From contig NC_060250.1 of the NCBI RefSeq assembly GCF_921293095.1, forward strand, positions 115,082,629-115,146,628: a stretch of DNA of 64,000 nt, read 5' to 3'. The notes under the pieces were generated by a model. It was given only the letters and a program-made list of their open reading frames with translations. It was not told the origin of the DNA and searched no databases. Below are positions 32,188 to 42,061 of the stretch, piece by piece. This DNA comes from Ischnura elegans (lineage: Eukaryota > Arthropoda > Insecta > Odonata > Coenagrionidae). Each line of letters opens with the position of its first letter. Position 1 is the stretch's first letter. Made by a program: the position numbers and the translations under genes.

Positions 32188-34239
32188 GCCAATTTTCTCC
32201 AGCTCGTCGGTCATATCCCCGAGATTATCTCCAACTGACGGGCAGCTTTCTCCAGGTTTTTGTGAAAAAATTATGCTATCTGTATCAAAATAAATAATCC
32301 TTTCTTTTAGCATATCTAGATACTTGTACAATTCTAATCTGGCATGTGTGGTTGTATAACAGACTATGATGATACTTCTTGAATCCTTCGCGGAGAGAGA
32401 TTCTTCACGCTCACACCAGCTTGCGTATACAGTTTCCTCGTTTACCTCGAGAAGGTAAGACACTTCAACATGAGGGGAGTGCAATAGTTTGTACATTTCG
32501 TCGCCTGACTTCAAAATGGAGCACTGTGGAAGATTCTCTCGCTGACCGAACTTCCCCCAGAAACTGTTAAGCATTAATTTTGCCAGTGACCTCATACCGG
32601 CATTTTCTCGTATATTTTGTGGGTCCAGATCAATATTCTCTCTTTCTTTGAATGCCTTAATGTACTGACATTTCTTAGCCTCAGAGGTACACCAACTCGG
32701 CCATCCACTTGCCTCCTGTTTTAACTTGAGGAAACAGTTGATATACTCAGTAAATAAGCCACCTTGCTTTTTGCTGACATAATAGCAATCGGTGTCATAA
32801 TGCCATGCCTCGTGCATTTCAAGTATTTTGTATCCCTTATTTACCGCCATTTTTATCTCTTCAGACACCCATGTGCCTGTGATAGCCCGCTCGTTTTCCT
32901 CGTGAGAACAGTCTGTTTGGGCCCTAGTGGTGGCACATTTCATGAAAAGGGGGAACATTAGTTTTTCACTAACCCTCACTGGAAGGACGGGATGGTAGAG
33001 TGAGGTTGGAGGCAAAATCGAACACTTGAGTCCCTCTATCTCGTTAATTGGGGGGCATTCCTCTCCAACGTAAATCTTCGGGTGGCCAACTGGATATTTC
33101 ATGTATTTATTAACATATGGATACAATGAGCATACATCATAGTATCTAATTTTTTCCTCTGCCGAGTCGTCAGTTTTCTTATAGAGTTTGATGGCATTGG
33201 TTCGCCCCCCATAAAATACCTCTCTCGGATTAATTGGTGTTTTATCTAGAATTTTATTCTTTTTCAGCTCAGCAATAACGTCACTGTTCTTTAAAATTTC
33301 CTTTTCAAAATCACATTCCCACATCTCCACTACATTGTATCCGTTCTTGCGGAATAACAAAGTCTTATATTCGGTAGTTTCGAAGCGACTTTGCACAGTC
33401 TCATTTCGCCCGTTTGATATTTTTTCGTCGCGTTTTATGAAGCTTGTTTTACAGCCATGGAAGAAACATCCGTGGTACTCGAAAATAGTTTCTCTATCAC
33501 CTTTGTGATATCCATCAACTCTCCGCCCTAAAACTTTCACCTCCCTCCCATTCCCGGCATGTTGAATGGAAATCCCTCTTTTCCTCTCTTCAAACAGAAT
33601 CCAGAGTATAGCCTTAAATGACTGTTGATCAACCCATCTATACCCTCCAGATGGCATTGTGGAAATGGTTTTTGACCGCAGGAAGTTTTTACGGAACACG
33701 GCCATGCAAGCACTAGCTATGGTGAGTGCCTCTCGAAATGGATCCACGCTCGTAGTTGAGAGAAACATCTCCCGGAATTTCAGACTGGCAAGCCGTAGAA
33801 TATTTACATCTTGGATGCAATAGGAAACAAGTTCATTCTGCATAATGAATTTGTACCAGTCTTCTCTCAATGTTTTATGCCAGCGCGTAAATTCCGTTCT
33901 CTCAGAGGAAGACATATTGTCTGGACCGCAGAAATGGATGTGTGGCAACTCTCCTTCATATTTGGAATTTCTGGCTGTATTAAAGAAGTGAGGGAAGTAC
34001 CCTTTAGCAGTTTCTTTCGGGAGGCCAAGAGCTGCAGGCAGTTTGGAAAGAACCATCGGCAAAAAGTTCAAAGAATCGATAAACCGTAATCCGGAGTATG
34101 AAATGCTCATTATCTTGGATCCATTCATCAAAAGCTTAGGTTTCCAAGATGTTTTTTCTAGGATGCTTTTAAGAATGAACTGGCTGTCATACGCCTTGGT
34201 GTTGTGGGCAATGACTGATGTCTTTGAAACCCGCATCAC
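32077..34239 (-). pseudogene. Polinton protein-primed DNA polymerase B, main piece
   Basis: This replicative polymerase of Polintons belongs to the group that uses a terminal protein as primer (adenovirus/phi29-like). The 720-aa frame has an exonuclease motif, AHNTKAYDSQFIL, near residue 12. The palm follows: YYDVCSLYPYVNKYMKYP near residue 370 (motif A), then KLMLNSFWGKFGQ near 565 (motif B) and YFDTDSIIF near 650 (motif C, both Asp present). The frame loses homology after IDEIVSS because of the snap-back insertion and ends within it. At the N-terminal side a frameshift near 34210 separates it from the exonuclease I part. Confidence 0.92.
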
Positions 34240-34708
34240 CCAGAGTTTCCAAGTATTTTAAGAAGTCGGTGACTGGATCAGTGACATTAAATATATTTTG
34301 CCTCTCCCCGCATTCCACACAGCTCAATTTTACATCCAGTTCATTTATGCAGGTATTACAGCAAGTCTGTGACACTAATAAATTTGGTGAATGAGCAAAT
34401 ACATTCTCCTTTCCTCCACATGGCTCTTCCTGCGTCGCTTCTATATCGTAAAAAACAAAAGCATACTTGGATTGCAATTTATTTCCTTCATGGACCTGCA
34501 TGAAGCATTCATGCCCGTTTTTCTCGGTTCTTTTACAGACGTGGCAATACATTTCTCCACATACGTGAACGCTGGTTTTAGTTTTTCTTGAGAAAACTTT
34601 GTTGCATTTCTCACAATACTGCATAGTTTGGCATTTGGATCTGCCCTGGCCCTTTTTTATTAAATGTTTCCTTAGACATTCTTCCCCGTGGAATAGTCTG
34701 TGGCACAC
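34187..34708 (-). pseudogene. Polinton DNA polymerase B, zinc-finger and exonuclease I piece
   Basis: This 173-aa frame has several Cys pairs that look like zinc fingers (CEKCNKVF, CHVCKRTEKNGHEC) followed by FVFYDIEATQ, the first exonuclease motif with its Asp and Glu. The region directly precedes the main piece in related polymerases. It is out of frame with it because of an indel near 34210 and also with the upstream piece near 34730. Confidence 0.87.
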
Positions 34709-34735
34709 ATTACATGATTTAAAAGGGGCAGGAGG

Positions 34736-35158
34736 TCATGGAGGAGAATTCAGGCACCTTGCGCACTCTACCGGACATTTATGTCCGAACTGGGAGTTAT
34801 AAGGATACCTGCATTCTCTGCTGTAGTAACTGCAGCTAAATGCACCTGTCAAGGAAAGAATAAGATTGTAATGGTTGTCACCAAAAATGAGATCAATATT
34901 CTTCCTCTTAGCTCCCGTTTGAGTGCTGGATGAACCCTCAAAAATAACTTCCCTCCCACATCGATCACCGAACACATTAATTTGAAAGTCAGCAAGGGCT
35001 TCCTGAAAAGCCTTTATTTCCTCTATTCCTGCTCCATTTCTACCAATCGTGACATTAGCACGTTCACATAACTCCCTTGCTTTGGCCTCCAAACGTGTTT
35101 TACCCTGACGTAAAAGTCTAAATTGGTAGTCGGTGTCGGAGAGACGTGATACTCCCAA
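34736..35158 (-). pseudogene. Polinton DNA polymerase B, N-terminal piece
   Basis: This 140-aa frame contains GAGIEEIKAFQEALADFQI, then HYNLILSLTGAFSCSYYSREC and a CxxC near its end. Such an LTGAFxCSYYC segment with HKCPVECARC marks the N-terminal region of Polinton polymerases. It overlaps the end of the 35451-35023 frame in another phase, so the true N-terminus may lie in that frame with a shift between. Confidence 0.8.
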
Positions 35159-35451
35159 ACAAAGTGCTCGAGGAAGGCAGAGATTGTCGGAGTTTTGGAC
35201 GACAAGAATGGAACGTTTACTTTGGCAGAAATTATACCTCCTTTTTCAATATTAGGAGCTTCGGCGCAAAAATCAGCGTCAGATTCGTTGCTCAGGACTC
35301 GGTCATTATTATTTCGAGAAGGCAATTCATCATCTGTGAACACCTCCCCCGCTAAAGGTGGAAGGTTCGTGGAGGGATCTGGATAGTATGATTGACTCAA
35401 CTCATTCAGTAGTTGCGAACAGACATTAATATCCAATCCTGCGGGTTCCAC
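35023..35451 (-). CDS. Acidic frame upstream of the polymerase (possible true N-terminus)
   Basis: This 142-aa frame, MEPAGLDINVCSQLL onward, is rich in Asp, Glu and Asn, with no recognised domain. It overlaps the next polymerase piece by 136 bases in a different phase. It may be the start of the polymerase, with one frameshift around 35150, or a separate small protein. The upstream frame ends one codon before it. Confidence 0.5.
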   Translation of the reverse strand: MEPAGLDINVCSQLLNELSQSYYPDPSTNLPPLAGEVFTDDELPSRNNNDRVLSNESDADFCAEAPNIEKGGIISAKVNVPFLSSKTPTISAFLEHFVWEYHVSPTPTTNLDFYVRVKHVWRPKQGSYVNVLMSRLVEMEQE

Positions 35452-35453
35452 AT

Positions 35454-35852
35454 TTATGAGTCGTTTGGGAAAAATGATGTATCATTCTTTCGAGAAGACA
35501 TTTCGTATTCAGAGGACCTATCAATGCCTTCATTTGTCAAATTTGCGACATGATTTTCAAAACCAGGCGGCGGACGTAGGGAGCCAGACAGACCCCTTGT
35601 ATTAGCACCTGTATTACTCCCTCCTGGAGCCAGTATTTTCCCCTTTGCAGTTGACTTGGAATTTTCCTCAGAATCTTTTACAGCCTTTACAAAATCAGCA
35701 AACGTATCATATTCAACATTCTCACCCAAATATAACCATCTATGCACCAGGCCCTCAAAAGCACTATTGAGAAGAGATGGTGTATTATACGGCCCTGAGC
35801 GGAATCCGCGTATGATTTCCTCAACGGGCACACATTTAAAAATTGAATCCAT
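35454..35852 (-). CDS. Hypothetical Polinton protein, 132 aa
   Basis: ATG 35852 starts MDSIFKCVPVEEIIRGF and continues with FEGLVHRWLYLGENVEYDTFADFVKAV. The C-terminal half is Ser/Asn/Gly-rich. There is no signal peptide or membrane segment, and I recognise no family. It is the first gene of the leftward set and ends just before the acidic frame, a spacing that suggests the two share a transcript or were once one frame. Confidence 0.55.
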   Translation of the reverse strand: MDSIFKCVPVEEIIRGFRSGPYNTPSLLNSAFEGLVHRWLYLGENVEYDTFADFVKAVKDSEENSKSTAKGKILAPGGSNTGANTRGLSGSLRPPPGFENHVANLTNEGIDRSSEYEMSSRKNDTSFFPNDS

Positions 35853-36532
35853 ATCCCAAAATTATTTACAAGTCGGGAAAAGAAAAACAACAACTTAACC
35901 GATTTTAATTCCCGGAACCTTGATCCGTTGACAAAACCGGTAACCTGGCCAAATGTAGATTCTGCTAAACAGCTCTCCCGCGAAATACTTCAACTCGGCT
36001 CCGAAGACAGCAATGGATCTCTCTATTCCGCTTAAGCGCTCTACCACCAATCACTGCAGACACGGCCTCCACGCCAGCACAGAAAATGTCACGAAAGGTA
36101 GTTTCCGCTAAAAAAAAAAAACTCCGAGCCCACAAACTGCCTCTAGCACGGTTTCTTCAACACGAAGTTAAATCTCGCAAAGAAGACTCCGTATGCAACA
36201 ATTCTGCGCTTGGAAATCTTAGCTCAAGCTCTCTACACGAACAAGTCGAAACAGGTCGAAGATATTCGAACAGAGCAGCCGTTGGGTTATGACGACACGT
36301 CAACAACACCAGTCAGGAAGACAGTGAGCCAAAATTTTCCAAGTCTAACGACAGACTTTCACTTCTGATACCACCCCCCCAACGCCATCACGTTCCACCC
36401 CCTTCCTCTGGCGTGTGGGGGTGGCCCTGAGCGTCTTCGCCAGTAAAAGGGTTCTTCCTGACCCTCAACTCGCCAGTTCAGCCGCAAAACCAATCTACGC
36501 TGCACCCTAGCCTGCCAATCGAATCATTCATC
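35853..36532. promoter_or_regulatory. Divergent intergenic region of the Polinton
   Basis: About 680 bp lie between the leftward polymerase set and the rightward set. No ORF of interest is seen. There is a C-rich patch near 36374 and a GC-rich stretch with GTGTGGGGGTGG near 36412. Its position makes it the likely place for promoters of both gene sets, but no definite promoter motif is recognised. Confidence 0.35.
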
Positions 36533-37526
36533 ATGAGGAACGCAAAGCGAAAGCTCTTCTCCGAAGAGGAGAATGAAGAAAGTTTTACGGTGAGTTATAA
36601 TTTATCTTATATATTATTTAAGCCTTTTTTTTGCTTTCCATTTAAACGCCTCGTATATTTTTAATATATAAATTCTATTCATCCTCCCAGGTAACAAACT
36701 GGTCAGACTATGAGTCTGATTCAGACTTTGAAGACCAACCACCATAGGTGAAGAAATTTAAAATAATGCAGGCTCAGGAGTTTGGAAATATAAATCAAAA
36801 CTCCCAAATAACAACATCAACGCCGAGGAAGCATACGACGACTTTGAATTTATCCTCGCCGAGGAGAGAGATAACCTTTCCCGACTCATTCTGGTCCCCT
36901 CGGAAACAAGAGGACACTATTAATTTAAGTGACAGTGTGGAAATAGTGTACGAAAAACTTGCGGCAACATGTAAAGAGGTACCGTGCACCAGTAATGAGA
37001 TACCGTGAACAGTAATGAAAAGCAGGTCGTGGAAGAGTACAATTCTTGTGCGGAAACTTATTTTTCACAACCGGATGCGGTGACCAATGAACAGGTAATT
37101 GAGAGAAAGTTTGTGGAATATAATGAAGTACATATACCGTGTGACAGTGATGAAGTACAGGTTGTTGAAGAGTGCAACTCTAGTGCGGAGACTATTATTT
37201 TATCAGAACAGGCTGTGGTGACGAATGAACAGGAAATGGCCGGAAAAGTTGTAGATGCCTGTGAAACGAGCACTCTTGACGAAGTGCAAGATTTGTATGA
37301 TTACATTTTAAGTGCTGAAACTGTTATGCCTTCGGATTGGACTGATGTATCCGATGAACATGTATTTCATAAGGACATTCAAAATGAGGGAGCTCACTTC
37401 ACGGAAATACTTTCAAATTACAGTGATTTGAATGAATGTCATTGTAAAAATAAATATGCTAATACACTATTATTTGATCCCAATTACTCCGTGGTGAGTG
37501 AAGATGATCTTTGTGAATTTGACTGA
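36533..37526 (+). pseudogene. Acidic repeat protein of the Polinton with one intron; stop and frameshift
   Basis: ATG 36533 opens 19 codons ending AGTTTTACG, followed by GTGAGT at 36590. An intron of 101 bp ends TCCTCCCAG at 36690, and the reading frame continues without phase change (TNWSDYESDSDFED). A TAG at 36745-36747 interrupts, but the same frame stays open to 37008. A one-base loss near 37005 then moves it to 37005-37526. The downstream part has imperfect repeats, VVEEYNSCAET and VVEECNSSAET, each preceded by similar DNA (ACCGTG...ACAGT). It is strongly acidic, and I know no function for it. Confidence 0.55.
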
Positions 37527-37752
37527 ATGTATTGGATGTGAATCGTGGTTGGAAAAAATCTTCAATGCAATTGTTTCTGCGATATTTGTGTTGGCATGCT
37601 TTGCCAAGAAATAAATCAACTTCTCTAAGGATTATGCATGTTATTTCATCCTCAAGGCTTTACAACAAAAGAGTAGTCCACCTACAATACTAACAGAGAG
37701 TATATTAATACTATAAATTTAGAATTTTTCTGAGGGTTTGAACATTTAAGAA

Positions 37753-38373
37753 ATGGATTTAAGACTAAAACATCCTTTTGGGGCTCTAATTGCAGGGCCT
37801 AGCGCATGTGGAAAGACAGTGTTCACCAGACGCCTCATAAAATTCCGAAAAGAAATGTTTGACACCACTTTTGCGGATATAATTTGGTGTTATTCAGAAT
37901 GGCAACAGTTTTACGATACTTTGAAGCATGATGGGGTTCTCTTTCACGAAGGAATTCCAGACTTGAAAACTATTCCATACAAGCCCACTGCTACTCTTCT
38001 CATTTTGGATGATTTGATGCGAGAGACTAACGGGAGCATTGTAATTGATTTATTTTCAAGGGCCAGTCACCATCGAAATATTAGCGTGATTCATCTCACG
38101 CAGAATATTTTTCATCAAGGCAAAGGAACCCGAGATATATCGTTAAACACTCACTATCTTGTGTACTTCAAAAACCCGAGAGATAGGAGCCAGCTTTTGA
38201 GTTTGGCTCGGCAGATATATCCAAAAAGTCCGAAGTTTCTGCAGGAGGCTTACGAAGATGCTACACAAAATCCGCATGGTTATTTGCTAATCGACTTGAA
38301 ACAGTCAACTCCCGACATCTTTCGGTACCGTACGGAAATATTTCCAGATGATGTGACACAGTATTTCTACTAG
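37753..38373 (+). CDS. Polinton packaging ATPase (FtsK/A32-like)
   Basis: This 206-aa intact frame starts at ATG 37753. It has Walker A GPSACGKT at residues 15-22 and Walker B TLLILDDLM near residue 80. A sensor-like HLTQNIFHQGKGTRDISLN follows near 115. This is the pattern of the FtsK/HerA-type genome-packaging ATPases of Polintons, adintoviruses and related elements, which drive DNA into capsids. The length is close to that usual in the family. The gene is the best preserved in this Polinton, although no capsid gene remains. Confidence 0.92.
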   Translation: MDLRLKHPFGALIAGPSACGKTVFTRRLIKFRKEMFDTTFADIIWCYSEWQQFYDTLKHDGVLFHEGIPDLKTIPYKPTATLLILDDLMRETNGSIVIDLFSRASHHRNISVIHLTQNIFHQGKGTRDISLNTHYLVYFKNPRDRSQLLSLARQIYPKSPKFLQEAYEDATQNPHGYLLIDLKQSTPDIFRYRTEIFPDDVTQYFY

Positions 38374-38441
38374 CCAAGAAAATAATTACTGCCTCAGTGG
38401 GAATAAATTAGAGCGTTGTCAAACGTCTTCTTTCAGTCGAT

Positions 38442-38741
38442 ATGGCGCGGGTGTTAGCTAAACACGCCAACATTCTACGGTTTCTTGCGCGTTGTAAACC
38501 TACTATTCGTGCTGCAATTCTGAAAGCTGCAGACCCCAATCTGATACGTGTTATCTGCGAAATTGTCGATAATACACTTAAGGGCTGTATCAATTTGACA
38601 GCTGCTCAGAGGAAACGCTTGTCTCGTTATAGAAGGATTGTTGCGCAAAATTGCTGCGAGAAAAGGTTGCTGGAAGAGGAAGAAAAAGTTATGCCAGCAG
38701 TCCGGTGGTTTCATTTTACCCCTGCTTTTACCATTAATTAG
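38442..38741 (+). CDS. Small basic conserved Polinton protein
   Basis: This 99-aa frame, MARVLAKHANILRFLARCK onward, contains ILKAADPNLIRVICEIVDN, then LTAAQRKRLSRYRRIV. Small proteins of this type (a helix-rich domain, then a basic segment before an acidic patch) are common next to the ATPase, protease or capsid genes in Maverick-like elements and are thought to be late proteins. The function is not known. It lies 68 nt after the ATPase stop. Confidence 0.75.
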   Translation: MARVLAKHANILRFLARCKPTIRAAILKAADPNLIRVICEIVDNTLKGCINLTAAQRKRLSRYRRIVAQNCCEKRLLEEEEKVMPAVRWFHFTPAFTIN

Positions 38742-38768
38742 CAGTGTAATAACCAACATTTTGTAACG

Positions 38769-39149
38769 ATGGAACATGCAAATAAGATGGTACTCGTTCC
38801 ACAGGAAAACGTTCAACGATTGGTGGCTCCGAGTATTACGATGACGAACTCTAGCCAAGTCCTTTCAGATCTAGATCGGGAAATGGTGAAAATACTACGC
38901 ACACCAATGAAATCAGATAACGAAAAATGGACACTATACAAACAAGGTCTGCATCGATTTTTACATTTAACGGGGGTGGAAAGAAGCCCATTAGTCTTTC
39001 CCATCACGTCGAATGTTGAGAGAGAACCAGATGTTGATGAGCAAGGTGAAAACGAGAGAGATAGAGACAGGGAAAACGAGAGAGACAGAGACGGGGGAGT
39101 GCAAGTAGAAATCCCTCTTCATGCGGAAATTGTCTTCAATACCGAATAA
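38769..39149 (+). CDS. Conserved Polinton protein (KMVLVPQE family) with Arg/Asp/Glu repeat
   Basis: This 126-aa frame starts MEHANKMVLVPQENVQRL and has LSDLDREMVKILRTP, then WTLYKQGLHRFLHL. This order resembles the second small gene that often accompanies the basic one in Maverick elements. A low-complexity repeat, ERDRDRENERDRD, follows near residue 95. The stop at 39149 lies about 80 bases from the right inverted repeat. In full-length relatives capsid genes would be expected nearby; none is present. Confidence 0.7.
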   Translation: MEHANKMVLVPQENVQRLVAPSITMTNSSQVLSDLDREMVKILRTPMKSDNEKWTLYKQGLHRFLHLTGVERSPLVFPITSNVEREPDVDEQGENERDRDRENERDRDGGVQVEIPLHAEIVFNTE

Positions 39150-39232
39150 ATTCCGCAAAAGGGCCGAGTTGCTAATCGCTCGATTGATGTCATCTGGTAA
39201 AGTAAACTGGAGTGCCGACGGCACTGTAAGCA

Positions 39233-39923
39233 ATATTGCCCAGCCCTGACAAGATCGGTTAACGCAGGGGTGAATAGCTAAGCTGGATGAGGTCGCAGGT
39301 TCAAATAAATTCTTCGGATATATTTTTTTCATTGTTATTATTATTATTATTCGCTGAAAATGTGACGTCCGGGGAACAACGCCAAGACCAGGAAATGCAA
39401 TCCATGTTTTTAGAGCTGGGGGAAACGGCCAAGGAGCTAGGTTCCCCCACCCACTATCCGGGGCTCTCCCAACTCAACCATATTACCTGTTGACCATTCC
39501 TCAGTGCCCTGTTTTTGGAGGTGGGGAAACGACCAAGGAGCTAGGTTCTCCCACCCACTATCCGGGGCTCTCCCAACTCTACCATATTACCTGCTGACCA
39601 TTCGTCAGCGCCCTCGGGGGAGGGAGGGGGTCCATTCCTCAGTGCCCCCGGGGGAGGGGGACCATTCCCCAGTGCCCCAGGGGGAGGGGCGGGGGGAAGG
39701 GGGGAGGGGGACCATTCCCCAGAGCCGCAGGGGGAGGGGTGGGGGAAAGGGGGAGGGGGACCATTCCCCAGTGCCCCAGGGGGATGGGTGGGGAAAAGGG
39801 GGAGGGGTGGGGGAAAGGGGGAGGGGGACCATTCCCCAGTGCCCCAGGGGGTGGGGTGGGGGAAGGGGGAGGGGTGGGGGAAGGGGGGAGGGGGACCATT
39901 CCTCAGTGCCCTAACTTACTACT
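39233..39923. repeat. Polinton right terminal inverted repeat with G-rich minisatellite
   Basis: The inner part is the inverse of 30580-30840. A segment of about 110 bp (CTAGGTT...CTCCCAACTC, with the GACCATTC end) is duplicated in tandem at about 39435-39600. The outer part repeats a module starting GACCATTCCCCAGTGCCCC followed by G runs, about five times (39618-39910). Length and copy number differ from the left repeat, so the two have diverged. Confidence 0.9.
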
Positions 39924-39936
39924 GTGGTATACCCAT

Positions 39937-41104
39937 TAGGGTGGGCCGAAAAAAGGTTTTTTTTCCTGATCAAATTTGCCCTATGCGGGAAAGTTGCGAA
40001 ATGATATAAGGATCTCGCACACAAAATGTTTTTCAAATCGGATAATATTAACCACTGCCGCCCGAGCTCTAAAGTTTAAAATTTTGCGAAAAATCAGGCT
40101 GATTTCAGAATCAAATGGCTATTAAGACGAATTTTATGAAAATATGGGATAATGGATAATATCAAAGGGTGGATACATGTTTATAGTTTATGAAAATGAA
40201 ATTTGAAGTTTTTTTTGACAAAATCTATGGTAAAAAAATTGTCTATGAATTAACAACAAAAGTAGAGTATAGACCACCCGCACAACACAACTCATTTTTT
40301 CCTACATTTCTAAAACTCCATTTTGGGGGCTAAATTGCAGGTAAAATAATATTTATTTCCATTGAATTTCATCTCTTATCAAATAAGTCATCATATGGTA
40401 GTAAATAATCCCACGAAAAGTATTAATAAGGTAAATTATTTGAAATTAACATCAATCATAATGACGAATAACGTACCTGTGGAGCTGTTTTCAACAAGAA
40501 ATTCAGCCAAGGCTGAGAAAAAACAGAACCTGAACACCAAGCATTTCACTAAGTAGCTCTCTGCTAGTTTCGTAAAGAAACTACCCAGAACTCACCACGA
40601 GGAAGATTTTTTTTTTGAACCTTTTTGTGGGATTATTTACTACCATATGATGACTTATTTGATAAGAAATGAAATTCAATCGAAATAAATATTATTTTAC
40701 CTGCAATTTAGCCCCCAAAATGGAGTTTTAGAAATGTAGGAAAAAATGAGTTGTGTTGTGCGGGTGGTCTATACTCTACTTTTGTTGTTAATTCATAGAC
40801 AATTTTTTAAGCATAGATTTTGTCAAAAAAAACTTCAAATTTCATTTTCATAAACTATAAACATGTATCCACCCATTGATATTATCCATTATCCCATATT
40901 TTCATAAACTTCGTCTTAATAGCCGTTTGATTCTGAAATCAGCCTGATTTTTCGCAAAATTTTAAACTTTAGAGCTCGGGCGGCAGTGGTTAATATTATC
41001 CGATTTGAAAAAAATTTTGTGTGCGAGATCCTTATATCAATTCGCAACTTTCCCGCATAGGGCAAATTTGATCAGGAAAAAAAACCTTTTTTCGGCCCAC
41101 CCTA
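39937..41104. mobile_element. hAT-like foldback (1168 bp), TSD ATACCCAT
   Basis: The ends TAGGGTGGGCCGAAAAAAGG and their inverse are flanked by ATACCCAT (39929-39936 and 41105-41112). Eight-base duplications and TAGGG termini fit the hAT superfamily. The two arms (about 39937-40415 and 40626-41104) are inverse copies for some 480 bp, with only a few differences. The 210-base centre includes a short frame ending at TAG near 40555, with no known protein. No transposase is present, so the element is non-autonomous. Confidence 0.9.
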
Positions 41105-41112
41105 ATACCCAT

Positions 41113-41880
41113 ATCATGGAGTCCTAAAGGCAAAATAGCATCCGTATTGTTCCATTTTTACGGCTGAGCTCACTGCCATTAGGATTGCTCTCCGATCCAT
41201 TAAAACAGTGTTGCTCAATTTATGATCTGCACAGATTTATACATTGCTATCCAATCCATCTCTCTTTATTCTCGTTGTCACCCCATCGTTCAGGACATAC
41301 AAAGCACTCTGTTTTCCCTGAGTAAGAAAGAAACCACTATAAGATTCGCTTGGGTCCCTGGACATGTGGGAATACCCGGGAATGAGAAGGCTCATTCTGC
41401 AGCTAAAAACGAACTCAGGTCCACAGATACCGATTAACAATTAATACCAGCGGAAGATTTAGGAAATTCTATGAGGGATATATCAAGACAAAATTGGAAG
41501 ACCCAATGGCTGGAAATTCAAAACAAAAAACTTCGGGAAATTAAGCCCGTAATAACTGCATGACCTGTCAACGTAAGAAATGTCCGCCTCTGTAAGAAAT
41601 GTCCGCCGGGAGGAAGTGGTTTTAGCACGGTAAAGAATTGGCCACTGCTTATTAACCCATTTATACCTCTTCGCCGAAGAGGGAATACGGCCCCAATGCT
41701 AAAATTGGGATTGACTACTAACAGTGCGACATATCCTGACAGACAGCACAAGATATCAGGCTGCACGGGTGAATCACAACCTCGGACATAACCTAGCTGA
41801 GGTACTAGGAGACAATTCCGAAAACATCTCCCGATTGATAGCATTCATACACTCACCTCGACTTTTCAATAAAACATAAA
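41113..41880 (+). pseudogene. LINE #6 ORF2 right piece: RNase H end
   Basis: The sequence resumes the RNase H after the foldback with AELTAIRIAL in one frame, and CTDLYIAIQSISLY, FAWVPGHVGIPGNEKAHSAAKNE in the frame 41222-41437. The usual catalytic Asp of NEKAD is replaced by His. Stops and shifts are frequent after 41437. Remains of the C-terminal finger and VIKF-like end are too damaged to place exactly. Confidence 0.75.
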
Positions 41881-42061
41881 AAATGTATATGATACCTTTT
41901 GTAAATTATATTTTCAATAAAATATAAAAAAATTAAATGATACCTCTTGTAAATTATTGACACGTTAATTTAGGAACGGGCCTATTCTCCTTTATCAATT
42001 TCATTGGGTATTTCAAAATGGCCTTAGCCTGCGACGCACCCTATAAAAGAAATACTACTAC

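Larger units (their letters stand above)
30348..39923. mobile_element. Shrunken Polinton/Maverick (9576 bp), TSD GTGGTA
   Basis: The 6-bp duplication GTGGTA lies at 30342-30347 and 39924-39929. The ends start AGTAGTAAG(C/T)TAGGGCACTG and are inverted repeats of about 490 bp (left) and 690 bp (right). Six-bp duplications, AG...CT termini, a protein-primed family B DNA polymerase and an FtsK-like ATPase are Polinton hallmarks. Autonomous Polintons are usually 15-20 kb and also encode integrase, cysteine protease and two capsid proteins; none of these is seen here. The polymerase reads leftward and the other genes rightward from a gap of about 680 bp. Confidence 0.93.
29765..42061 (+). mobile_element. 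LINE copy #6 (same family), split by the Polinton and the hAT-like foldback
   Basis: Pieces are at 29765-30347, 39930-39936 and 41113-42061. The first has the RT thumb (MLYRALVRSRLD) up to RNase H YTDGSKSDTACGCAVV. The second is the base run TACCCAT. The third resumes at the expected place in RNase H and runs to the family 3' end with GACGCACCC and (TAC)n near 42010-42061. Both inserts carry clean target duplications. The shared 3' stem is lost in this copy (GGTGC replaced). Confidence 0.88.

Noticed and set aside
39255-39305. tRNA-like A-box (TAGCTAAGCTGG) and B-box (GGTTCAAAT) in the Polinton inverted repeat
   Set aside because: The spacing is about 16 bases, too short for a tRNA, and no acceptor or anticodon stem forms. 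It occurs in both terminal repeats and is simply part of them.
39605-39914. Frames rich in Gly/Pro in the Polinton right repeat
   Set aside because: They arise from the G-rich minisatellite and are open on both strands for that reason alone.
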